Of a DNA stretch of 49,450 bases, positions 8,111 to 15,925 are shown in pieces (within the stretch, counting starts at the first letter, position 1; each line of letters begins with the position of its first letter). Made by a program: the position numbers and the translations under genes. The stretch is from Chlamydiota bacterium (GTDB lineage: Bacteria > Auribacterota > Tritonobacteria > UBA1439), in assembly GCA_012729785.1 (NCBI GenBank), contig JAAYCL010000026.1, forward strand, positions 1-49,450, in the 5' to 3' direction. The notes beneath the pieces were generated by a model. The model ran no database searches. It saw only the letters and a list, made by a program, of their open reading frames with translations, and was not told the origin of the DNA.

Positions 8111-9411
8111 AGGCGGTCGTCATCGGCGGCGGGATCACCGGCCTGAGCGCCGCGTACGCCCTCGCGAAGCGGGGCGACGAGGTCACGCTGCTCGAGCGGG
8201 AGGGGCGGGCGGGGGGGCTCGCGGGGTCGTTCCGCGTCGGGGGGGTCTGGCTGGAGCGGTTCTACCACCACATATTCAAGACCGACACCGCGATCCTCGG
8301 CCTCATCGACGAGCTGGGCCTCTCCAAACGGCTTCTCTGGCGGCCGTCGTCGATCGGATTCTTCCACCGGGGGGCCGTGCACCCGTTCACCACGCCGTGG
8401 GACCTCCTCCGGTTCTCCCCGCTCCGCTTCGCCGATCGGGTGTGGCTCGGCCTCGCGGTCCGGCGGTTCCAGCGGATGGAGGAGTGGGAGGAGCTCGACG
8501 GCGTGACGTGCGCGGACTGGTTTTCGGCGCAGGTGAGCCCCGCGGCCTACCGGACGGTCTGGGAGCCGCTGCTGCGCCTCAAGTTCGGCGACGCCGCCGG
8601 CCGGATCCCCGCGTCGTGGATCTGGGGGAGGATACATCCGCGGGCCCGGTCGAGGAGCAGGGGGGGGATGCGGGAGGAGCTCGGCTACCTCGAGGGGGGA
8701 TTCGAGCTGATGCTGGAGCGGCTGAAGGAGGCCCTCGCGAGGCGGGGGGTGCGGCTGCTCGAGGGAACGGCCGCCGAGTACATCATCAGCGAGCGGGACC
8801 GCGCCCGCGGTGTGGTCGCCGGCGGCCGCGAGCTGTTCTGCGACTCGGTCGTCTGCACCGCCCCGATCCCGGCGTTCCTCGCGATCGCCCCCCCGCTCCC
8901 GCGGGACTACGCCGATGCCCTGGCCGGGATACGCTACCAGGCGGCGGTCTGCCTGGTGCTCGAGTGCGCCGAAGGGGTGAGCCCGGTCTACTGGCTCAAT
9001 ATCAGCGATCCCGCCGTCACCTTCGGGGGGCTCATCGAGCACACCAACTTCGTCTCCCCGGCGCGGTACGGCGGGAGCAGGATCGTGTACCTGTTCAACT
9101 ACGTGCGGGAGGACGATCCGCTGTTCAGGATGCCGGCGGAGGAGTACTACGCCTTCCACGAGGAGTCGTTGAAGCGTGTGAACCCCTCGTTCCGGCGGGA
9201 ACAGGTGAAGGGGATGCGCCTCTTCCGGGCCCCGCACGCCACCGTCGTCTACACGCTCGGCTACCGGAAGGCGATGCCCCCGTTCGCCACACCGGTGAAG
9301 GGGCTCTACCTGGTCAACACCAGCCAGATCTACCCGTACGACCGCAACATGAACAACTGCGCGGCGCTCGGGGAGCGGTTCGTCTCCGAGACGATCCTCC
9401 CGCGCGCCTGA
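8107..9411 (+). CDS. FAD-dependent amine-oxidase-like oxidoreductase
   Basis: This 434-residue flavoprotein has an N-terminal Rossmann FAD site (GGGITG at 7-12, with an acidic LLERE strand end) and the GGLAGSF segment common to protoporphyrinogen-oxidase/UDP-galactopyranose-mutase-like enzymes (COG1232). There are no membrane segments. It ends the sugar cluster, joined to the UPF0104 gene by ATGA. A role in oxidising or isomerising a nucleotide- or lipid-linked sugar is plausible from context only. It is not DprE1, which belongs to the vanillyl-alcohol-oxidase fold and would lack this N-terminal motif. Confidence 0.82.
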   Translation: MKAVVIGGGITGLSAAYALAKRGDEVTLLEREGRAGGLAGSFRVGGVWLERFYHHIFKTDTAILGLIDELGLSKRLLWRPSSIGFFHRGAVHPFTTPWDLLRFSPLRFADRVWLGLAVRRFQRMEEWEELDGVTCADWFSAQVSPAAYRTVWEPLLRLKFGDAAGRIPASWIWGRIHPRARSRSRGGMREELGYLEGGFELMLERLKEALARRGVRLLEGTAAEYIISERDRARGVVAGGRELFCDSVVCTAPIPAFLAIAPPLPRDYADALAGIRYQAAVCLVLECAEGVSPVYWLNISDPAVTFGGLIEHTNFVSPARYGGSRIVYLFNYVREDDPLFRMPAEEYYAFHEESLKRVNPSFRREQVKGMRLFRAPHATVVYTLGYRKAMPPFATPVKGLYLVNTSQIYPYDRNMNNCAALGERFVSETILPRA

Positions 9412-9427
9412 TTTTGGCGGCGCCCCC

Positions 9428-10408
9428 ATGACCAGAGCCATCGGCCTCTTTTCCGGAGGCCTCGACAGCATCCTCGCCGCCTGCGTGCTCGCGGAACAGG
9501 GGATCGAACTGACGGGGATCTGTTTCGAGACGCCGTTCTTCGGCGCCGGCCGCGCCCGCGAGGCGGCGCGGAAACTCGGGATCCCCCTCCGCGTGGAGGA
9601 TATCACCGCCCCCCATCTCCTCGTGCTGAAGCGCCCGCGGCACGGCTTCGGCTCGGGGATGAACCCGTGCATCGACTGCCACACCCTGATGGTCTCCCGG
9701 GCCGGCGAGCTGATGCGGGAGGAGGGGTTCGATTTCGTCTTCACCGGCGAGGTGCTGAACGAGCGGCCGATGTCGCAGAACAGGAGGTCGCTGAAGATCG
9801 TCGAGACGCAGTCGGGGTGCGCGGGCCGCCTCCTGAGGCCCCTGAGCGCGCAACTCCTCGACGAGACGATCCCCGAGAAGGAGGGGAAGGTGGACCGGGC
9901 GCGCCTCCTCGGCATCTCCGGCCGCTCCCGGAAGCCGCAGATGGCGCTCGCCGAGAAGTTCGCGATCGCCGCCTATCCCCAGCCCGCCGGCGGATGTCTG
10001 CTGACCGATCCCGGCTTCGCCTCCCGCCTGAAGGAGCTTCGCGACCGGGAGGGGCTCGACGACGTCCGGGGGCTGCACCTGCTCAAAATCGGAAGGCACT
10101 TCCGCCTCCCGGGAGGGGGCAAGGCCGTCGTCGGGCGGAATGAGCGGGAGAACGCGCGGCTGGAGGAGCTCGCCCGAAAGGGGGACGCGCTGCTCCGGCC
10201 GAAGAATGTCCCCGGACCGGTCGTGCTCGTTCCCGGCGGGGCCGGCGCGGCCGACCTGGAGGAGGCCGCGCGCGCCTGCGCGCGTTACAGCGACGCGCGG
10301 GAGGAGGACGAGGTGCTGGTCGTCGTGGCGGCGGGGGGGGAGGAGATGACGCGTCGCGTCAGACGCCCCGCCCCCGCAGCCCTCCGGCTGATCCGCATCG
10401 GCATCTGA
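9428..10408 (+). CDS. PP-loop ATPase, tRNA thiolation (ThiI/MnmA-like) enzyme
   Basis: This 326-residue protein has a PP-loop SGGLDS (9-14), used to adenylate a uridine before sulfur transfer. The CxxC motif CIDCH (Cys81/Cys84) comes about 70 residues later, and the segment QPAGGCLLTDPGF carries another conserved Cys. This matches the short ThiI/MnmA-like proteins that lack a THUMP domain. The C-terminal part (about 220-326) resembles the small domain appended to these proteins. The modified base (s4U8 or s2U34) cannot be decided from sequence. It starts 16 bases after the FAD gene and may be co-transcribed; tRNA-Leu follows on the other strand. Confidence 0.78.
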   Translation: MTRAIGLFSGGLDSILAACVLAEQGIELTGICFETPFFGAGRAREAARKLGIPLRVEDITAPHLLVLKRPRHGFGSGMNPCIDCHTLMVSRAGELMREEGFDFVFTGEVLNERPMSQNRRSLKIVETQSGCAGRLLRPLSAQLLDETIPEKEGKVDRARLLGISGRSRKPQMALAEKFAIAAYPQPAGGCLLTDPGFASRLKELRDREGLDDVRGLHLLKIGRHFRLPGGGKAVVGRNERENARLEELARKGDALLRPKNVPGPVVLVPGGAGAADLEEAARACARYSDAREEDEVLVVVAAGGEEMTRRVRRPAPAALRLIRIGI

Positions 10409-10461
10409 CCGCGTGCGGACGTCTTCTTTGTTCCTTTCCCGGAGACGAGCGACGGCAATTG

Positions 10462-10548
10462 TGGTGCCGCGGGAGGGAATCGAACCCTCATGAGCGCGAG
10501 CTCACACGATTTTGAGTCGTGCGCGTCTGCCAATTCCGCCACCGCGGC
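10462..10548 (-). tRNA. tRNA-Leu (anticodon CAA)
   Basis: On the minus strand an 87-base class II tRNA has acceptor GCCGCGG/CCGCGGC and anticodon stem CACGA/TCGTG with loop CTCAAAA (anticodon CAA, reading UUG). A long variable arm (TGAGC-TCGC-GCTCA) and T arm GGTTCGATTCC follow. CCA is encoded (TGG at 10462-10464 on the plus strand). Confidence 0.96.
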
Positions 10549-10568
10549 GGGTGGTGCGGGCGTCTGTA

Positions 10569-10578
10569 TGGTATCATA
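10569..10578. promoter_or_regulatory. Overlapping divergent -10 boxes for tRNA-Leu and the AsmA-like operon
   Basis: TGgTATCAT (10569-10577) reads rightward toward the AsmA-like gene. On the other strand TATGAT (10573-10578) reads leftward toward tRNA-Leu. The two hexamers share bases inside a near-palindrome (GTATGGTATCATAC), so only one polymerase could bind at a time. No clear -35 boxes are seen. Confidence 0.38.
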
Positions 10579-10602
10579 CCGTTACGTCCCCCGGGAATCG
10601 CC

Positions 10603-13353
10603 ATGAGACCCCAGATTGTCCGAAGAATCTGCCTCGTCGTCGCGGCATGCGCCGTCGCCGCCGGCGCCCTGTTCGTCGCCTTCGGTTTCGCCGCGCGCGC
10701 CCCCTGGTTCCTGGAGCAGGCGCGGACGCAGATCGAGCGGGGGGTCGGGCGCAAGGTCTCCTTCTCCTCCCTGGCGCCGTCCCTCTTCCCGGGGATCGGG
10801 GTGCGCGCCTTCGACTTCCGCCTCTACGAGAAGGACGGGCAAACCGCCTGCCTCGACGCGGAGAGGATCGCCCTCCGCGTCCGCCTCCTGCCGCTCCTCT
10901 GGAGAACGCTGCGCATCAAGACGGTGCGGGTGGACCGGCCCCGCCTCTCCCTGGTGCGGGACCGGGACGGCAGATGGAACATCGAGGACCTGATCGAGGG
11001 GAAGAAGGCCCCCGCCGCCGGGGCGGCCGCGGGTCGCCCCCCCGGGCCCTCGGCGCGGCCCCGCGTGACGATCGCCGCGCTCCGGGTGCGCGGCGGCCTC
11101 GTCACGGCGCGCGACGAGGCGACCGGGCGCGAGGCGGCGGTGCGCGATCTCGACCTCGTCGTCTCCCGCATCGCGGAGGGCGGGCTCCCGCACCTGCGCG
11201 GGGGGGGATCGTTCTCGGGCGTTCCGCTTGCCGTTCTCCTGGACGAAATCGAAGAGAGCAGGGCGCTGGGGGTGCGGGAGGGGCTCCTCTCGGGACGCTT
11301 CACGGTCGACGGGTGGACGGGGAAAAAACTCCTCTTCAGCGGCGACCTCCGTCTCTCAGGCCTCGGATACGAGATCCCGGGGATCTGGCGATCCCCCCCC
11401 GGGGGCGCCGATTTCGATCTTCGGCTGCGCGGGGAGGGGGCGGTGTCGGAAGACGGCTGGCGTTTCTCGCGCATCGCCGCGGACGGACTCGGCAAACGGC
11501 TGACGGGTGAGGCATCGTTCGATCCCGCGGCGGGCGGCGGCCCGACGGCGGTCGATTTCGCGGCCAGGTCGCTGCCGTGGGACGCGCTGGGCGAGCCGAT
11601 CGGCGACGGGCGCGCGCTCGGGGGGGAGGCGTCGTTCGCCGGCGCGGTGAGGAGGGAAGCGGGGAGGCATTCGGCAGAGATCGAGCTGGACCTCTCGAAG
11701 AGCCGCATCGCGTACGGCGGGGTGCTCGACAAGGCCGCCGGGGCCGTCGCGACGCTGAAGCTCCCGCTCCTGTTCGGGGAAACCGGCGTCTCGTGGAAGG
11801 ACGCCTCGGCGCGGCTCGGGACGGCGGAATTCCTCTCCGACGGAGAGGTCGCGACCGGGGCCCTGAAGGCGAGGATCAGATCGAGCGGCCTCGACCTCCG
11901 GGAGATCGGCGGCTTCATCGCGGGAGGCGCGGGCCTGTCGGGACGCGGCGATATGGATCTCCGTGTCGCCTGCGCGCGCGGGGCCCCGCTCCTGTCCGCG
12001 GAGGTCTCGGGGACGGTGAGGGTGCCGGACGGGGAATTCTCCGCGCCCTCCCTCCCGCACCCGCTCCGCTTCGACGCCGTCGTCTCCTGCGAGCCGGGGA
12101 GCGTCCGCCTGGGCCTGAACACCCTGAAAACCGGATCGAGCCTCGCCGAGGGGTACGTGCGCCTCGATCTGGCGGACCGGCCGGCGTTCGACTGCGAGCT
12201 CAACTGCCCCCGCCTCGACGGTTCCGACTTCGCCGCCGCCGGAACCTCGCGAGGCGGAACCGACGGGCGGGCCCGCCCCGGCGGACAAGCCCGCCCCGGC
12301 GCGGCGGAGGCGGCCGCTCCGCCCCTCCCCGCCCGCCCCGACGCCCGGCCGCCCGGCTTCCTGGAGCGGCTGGAGGGCCGCGGCAAGGTGTCCGTGGGCG
12401 AGCTCAAACTCGGGCGGCTCGTCGTTCGAAACGGGCGTGCGCGGGTGCGTCTCTCGAACGGCGTCGCGGCGCTCGAGGAGATCGTCCTCCCGTTCTACGG
12501 GGGGGAGGCGAACGGGACGGTTTCCTCGGCGATCCTCGATGAGCCCCCGCGCCACTCCCTCACCGCCGCCCTCAAGAACGTCGACCTCGAGCCGCTCCTC
12601 GCCGACATCTACGCGTACCCGCGCCGCCTCTCCGGCACGCTCTCCGCGGAGTGCGTTGCCCGCGGCGCCGGCGCGGGGTGGGAGGAGATCCGAACCGGAT
12701 TCGCCGGGAACGGCCGCTTCTCCGTGAAAAACTGCGTGCTCCATTCCAACAGTCTCTTGAAGGGGCTGGCGCCGCTGATGCTGATGCTCGGCACCCAGGC
12801 CGACTGCAAGGAGTTCGTCGCGATGGGAAATCTCCTCCGCGCCTCCCCCTCGGAGATGCGCCTTTCGCGCTGCGAGGGGACCTTCGCCCTCGACGCCGAC
12901 GGGTGGGGCACCGGCGATATGGTCATCGAGAGCGCCGACCCGAAGAACCCGCTTCGTCTGGCGATCGAGGGCGAGATGGGACTCGACGGCGTGCTGGGGT
13001 TCCTCGGCACCGCCTCCTTCCCGCGCGGCTCCGCGTACTACGCGCAGCTCGCCCCGTACTTCCCCGACGACGGCGGCTGGATCGCGCTCCCGTTCCCGGT
13101 GCCGATAGGGGGCACGCTCGGGGAGCCGCGCGTGGACGCCGACGCCGCCGCCGGGAGCGTCGCGCGGAGCGCGGCGGGGATCGGGAAGGCGCGCGTGCGC
13201 AAGGAGCTGGAGAAGAAGATCGACAAGGCGTTCGCCCCGAAGATCGAAACGGGAGAGGGGAAGGCGAAACCGTCCTCCGGTCTCGAGGAGGTCGGGAGGG
13301 AACTCCTCAAGGGCGGTTCCAAGCAACTCCTCAAACAGATGTTGAAACCGTGA
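10603..13353 (+). CDS. AsmA-family envelope protein
   Basis: This is a 916-residue protein with one N-terminal membrane helix (about residues 5-27) and a long beta-rich periplasmic part. The first 120 residues match the AsmA N-terminal domain (LEQARTQIERGVGRKVSFSS, then FRLYEKDG...LDAERIALRVRLLPLL and RVDRPRLSLVRDRDGRWNIEDL). The C-terminal third matches AsmA_2 (LNGTVSSAILDEPPRHSLTA-like and ADPKNPLRLAIEGEMGLDG-like blocks). The family bridges inner and outer membranes in lipid transport or outer-membrane maintenance. Residues about 225-260 of the translated linker region are Pro/Ala/Gly-rich. ATG 10603 starts the signal anchor. The stop overlaps the next GTG (GTGA), placing it first in a four-gene coupled operon. 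Confidence 0.82.
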   Translation: MRPQIVRRICLVVAACAVAAGALFVAFGFAARAPWFLEQARTQIERGVGRKVSFSSLAPSLFPGIGVRAFDFRLYEKDGQTACLDAERIALRVRLLPLLWRTLRIKTVRVDRPRLSLVRDRDGRWNIEDLIEGKKAPAAGAAAGRPPGPSARPRVTIAALRVRGGLVTARDEATGREAAVRDLDLVVSRIAEGGLPHLRGGGSFSGVPLAVLLDEIEESRALGVREGLLSGRFTVDGWTGKKLLFSGDLRLSGLGYEIPGIWRSPPGGADFDLRLRGEGAVSEDGWRFSRIAADGLGKRLTGEASFDPAAGGGPTAVDFAARSLPWDALGEPIGDGRALGGEASFAGAVRREAGRHSAEIELDLSKSRIAYGGVLDKAAGAVATLKLPLLFGETGVSWKDASARLGTAEFLSDGEVATGALKARIRSSGLDLREIGGFIAGGAGLSGRGDMDLRVACARGAPLLSAEVSGTVRVPDGEFSAPSLPHPLRFDAVVSCEPGSVRLGLNTLKTGSSLAEGYVRLDLADRPAFDCELNCPRLDGSDFAAAGTSRGGTDGRARPGGQARPGAAEAAAPPLPARPDARPPGFLERLEGRGKVSVGELKLGRLVVRNGRARVRLSNGVAALEEIVLPFYGGEANGTVSSAILDEPPRHSLTAALKNVDLEPLLADIYAYPRRLSGTLSAECVARGAGAGWEEIRTGFAGNGRFSVKNCVLHSNSLLKGLAPLMLMLGTQADCKEFVAMGNLLRASPSEMRLSRCEGTFALDADGWGTGDMVIESADPKNPLRLAIEGEMGLDGVLGFLGTASFPRGSAYYAQLAPYFPDDGGWIALPFPVPIGGTLGEPRVDADAAAGSVARSAAGIGKARVRKELEKKIDKAFAPKIETGEGKAKPSSGLEEVGRELLKGGSKQLLKQMLKP

Positions 13354-15038
13354 CCCCGCCCCGCCCCGCGCCGTTCCTTGCCGCCGCCGTCCTCGTCCTC
13401 GGCGCCCTCGTCGCCGGGTGCAGCATGGGCTCGCGCCGCATCCGGCCGGGCGACTATCCGTCAGACCCGCGCCTCGACTGCATCCTCGACGACCGCCACG
13501 TGCTGCTCTTCCTCGTCGACGGCTGCAGGGAGGATCTCCTGCGGGAGATGGTTGCGCGGGGCGAACTGCCGGCCATCCGGCGCTACCTTGTCGCGCGCGG
13601 CGCCTCCGCGGAATGCGCCGTCTCCACCGTCCCGTCCGTGACGAACGCCTGCATCGCTGCGGCGACCTGCGGCGTCTACCCGGGGCGCCTCGGCGCGCCC
13701 GGAAACCGGTGGTACGACCGCGACAAGTCCGAGCGGATCTCCGTCTTCGGGCTCCACGACTACTACCGCATCGAGGAGTACCTGTCGAGACCGACGATCT
13801 ACGAGATCCTTTCCGACGAGCCCACGGTGGCGCTCTTCACCCGCTGCCCCCGGGGGAGCACGTACCATATCCCGTTCTACTACAACCTGATCGCGATGAA
13901 GTACTACCTCGCCGGGAACTGGGCGAAAGTCGACGAGGCGTTTCTCGGGGAGTTCGACGACCTGGTCGACTGCGCGAACCGGGACGGGGTCTTCCCGCGC
14001 TTCGCGTTCTTCCACCTGACCGGGTACGACTCCGTCGCGCACCGTGCGGGGCCGTTTTCCGCGGAGGCGAAGGCGCTCCTGAGGAATGTCGACCGCGGGC
14101 TGGGCAGGATCGCGGAGGCCCTGGAGCGCAACGGCGCCCTCGACCGGGTCTGCCTGATGCTGACGGCCGACCATGGGCACGTCGTGATGGAGAAAAAGAA
14201 CTGCCTCCTTCTCGAGGAGTGGTTTCCCGCCCGCACCGGCCTCCCCGCGCTCGACCGGTACACCCGCATCGACCGTTCACACGATGCGCGGAAGAGGAGG
14301 CGTCTGTACGACCGTTTCGCCGTGATCGTCGCGAACAACGGACGAAACGCCGATCTGCACCTCCGGCGCAACCCCGCCGAAACCTGGATCCCCCCGGAGC
14401 GGATGGCCCCCTGGAACGAACGCCCCTCGTGGGAGGAGCTCAGGCACTACCCCGCGCCCCGCGGCCCCGTGGACCTGATCGAAGCCCTCCGGAGGGCGCC
14501 CGGCGTGGGGTTCGTGGCCGGCCGCCCCCGAAACGGGGAGATCGCGCTCTTCTCGCCCGGCGGGGAAAGCCGCATCCGGACCGTCGTGGAAGGCGGGGAG
14601 ACGCGGTTCTCCTATGCCGTGGTCGAGGGCGACGACCCGCTCGGGTACGGGGGGACGGGGGCGGCCGCCTCGCTCTGCGACGGAAGGTTTCGTTCCTCGC
14701 GCGAGTGGCTGGAGGCGACCTGCGGCCTCGACTTCCCCGACATCGTCGCCCAGCTCCCCTCCTTATTCGAGGACCGGAGCCGCGGCGATCTGTACCTCGT
14801 CGCCGCGGACGGGTGGGATTTCGAAGAGACGAACATCTCGAGCCACGGCGGATTCCAGCGCGACGAGATGCGCATCCCCCTCCTCGTCGCGGGGCCGCGG
14901 ATCCGGAAGGGGACGTTCGGCCCGGTGCGCCTGGTGGACCTCGTCCCCACGATCCTGGACTACCTCGGGCACGGGGACCGGGCGAGGCGGGACGGGTTGG
15001 ACGGGGTGTCGTTTCTGGAGGAGATCTCCGCGCCGTGA
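13350..15038 (+). CDS. Lipid-anchored alkaline-phosphatase-superfamily phosphodiesterase
   Basis: This is a 562-residue type I phosphodiesterase/nucleotide-pyrophosphatase-like lipoprotein. GTG 13350 gives a textbook lipoprotein signal, LVAGC with lipid Cys24; a start codon further downstream would remove it. Metal and catalytic residues are visible. Asp57 is in LFLVDGCRED and the probable nucleophile Thr98 in PSVTN. Further metal ligands lie in DSVAHRAG, in the ADHGH motif and in a terminal His in ISSHGGF, about 20 residues ahead of the RIPLLVAGP strand. The substrate is unknown; envelope phospho-compounds or phosphoglycerol groups are possible. It overlaps its neighbours by four bases on both sides. 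Confidence 0.83.
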   Translation: MTPPRPAPFLAAAVLVLGALVAGCSMGSRRIRPGDYPSDPRLDCILDDRHVLLFLVDGCREDLLREMVARGELPAIRRYLVARGASAECAVSTVPSVTNACIAAATCGVYPGRLGAPGNRWYDRDKSERISVFGLHDYYRIEEYLSRPTIYEILSDEPTVALFTRCPRGSTYHIPFYYNLIAMKYYLAGNWAKVDEAFLGEFDDLVDCANRDGVFPRFAFFHLTGYDSVAHRAGPFSAEAKALLRNVDRGLGRIAEALERNGALDRVCLMLTADHGHVVMEKKNCLLLEEWFPARTGLPALDRYTRIDRSHDARKRRRLYDRFAVIVANNGRNADLHLRRNPAETWIPPERMAPWNERPSWEELRHYPAPRGPVDLIEALRRAPGVGFVAGRPRNGEIALFSPGGESRIRTVVEGGETRFSYAVVEGDDPLGYGGTGAAASLCDGRFRSSREWLEATCGLDFPDIVAQLPSLFEDRSRGDLYLVAADGWDFEETNISSHGGFQRDEMRIPLLVAGPRIRKGTFGPVRLVDLVPTILDYLGHGDRARRDGLDGVSFLEEISAP

Positions 15039-15925
15039 AGAGAACGGTGTTGTTGCTGCCCTGCCTCCTCGCCCTGCTCTGCGGCTGCGGGACGGTCGTC
15101 CCGGGGGCCCGCTACCGGGTGAATGTGGACGACTACGCGTTCAGCGCTGACGGTGCGAGCGTCTTTTACCTCGAGGACCGTTTCCGCTTCTACCCGTTTC
15201 TTCTCGCCGCGCGGGAGGACCGTTTCCTGTACCGCTACGACCGGGAGAGCCGGCGGCACCGTTTCCTCGCCGAGACCGGCGCCTTCTCCGTCTCCCCGCA
15301 TGCCCCCTTCGTCCTCTGCGCGCCTGAATGGGGGAGGAGGTTCGACAACCGGGCAACGGTCCCGGATTTTCAGATCATCGACGCGGCGCGCGGCACGCGG
15401 CGCGGTTTCTCGATGCCGGAGGGGTTCGACGACGGCTACCTTGCGTACGCCTTCGCGCACGTCGTCTGGAGCCGGGAGGGGCCCGCGACGGCGTGGGTCC
15501 AGTTCTACTACCTGCCGGGCGCGCGCCCCTCGCCCTGGCGCCGGTGCGGACGCCCGAGGCACGACTGGCGCCGCGAGCTCTGGAGGGTCGTCGTGGATCC
15601 CGCGCGGAAGGACGGCGCGGTCGCCGACGCGTCGCCCTGCCCCGCCCACGCCGTTCCCCGCGCGGTCTGGCGGGCCATGCGGGATGAGAAAGCGGTCTCG
15701 CCCGACGGAACGGCCGAGCTCCTGTACACGCGTTACGTGGGCCGCATGCGCTTCAACACGACGCTCGCGATCGTCTCGGAGGGGGGAGGGGAGCGGGAGT
15801 ACGTCGTCAGGGAGCATGCCGTGCTCAACTGGGGACAGGCGGGGTACTACACGCTCCTGTACGTGCTTTCCGCCCCCGTCTTCGGCGTCAACAGCCTGTT
15901 GAACGGCGCGGGGGGCGCGTCATGA
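15035..15925 (+). CDS. Lipoprotein with propeller-like repeats, unknown function
   Basis: I do not recognise a named family for this 296-residue protein. GTG 15035 begins a lipoprotein signal with lipobox LCGC (lipid Cys18). The mature part has two or three TolB/WD-like blade motifs (YAFSADGASVFYLED, then LYRYDRESRRHRFLAETG and FSVSPHAPFVL) and later AVSPDGTAELLYTR. This suggests an incomplete beta-propeller or a beta-sheet repeat protein. The C-terminal 25 residues are hydrophobic. It overlaps the phosphodiesterase stop (GTGA) and the next start (ATGA), so it probably works with those envelope enzymes. Confidence 0.7.
   Translation: MKRTVLLLPCLLALLCGCGTVVPGARYRVNVDDYAFSADGASVFYLEDRFRFYPFLLAAREDRFLYRYDRESRRHRFLAETGAFSVSPHAPFVLCAPEWGRRFDNRATVPDFQIIDAARGTRRGFSMPEGFDDGYLAYAFAHVVWSREGPATAWVQFYYLPGARPSPWRRCGRPRHDWRRELWRVVVDPARKDGAVADASPCPAHAVPRAVWRAMRDEKAVSPDGTAELLYTRYVGRMRFNTTLAIVSEGGGEREYVVREHAVLNWGQAGYYTLLYVLSAPVFGVNSLLNGAGGAS

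Noticed and set aside
8107-9411. Naming the FAD enzyme DprE1 because it neighbours a DPPR synthase
   Set aside because: DprE1 belongs to the vanillyl-alcohol-oxidase fold. This protein has an N-terminal GGGITG Rossmann site of the amine-oxidase class.
7996-9915. 639-residue minus-strand frame
   Set aside because: Antisense to the FAD oxidoreductase and PP-loop genes, without start context or domain; composition is that of a shadow.
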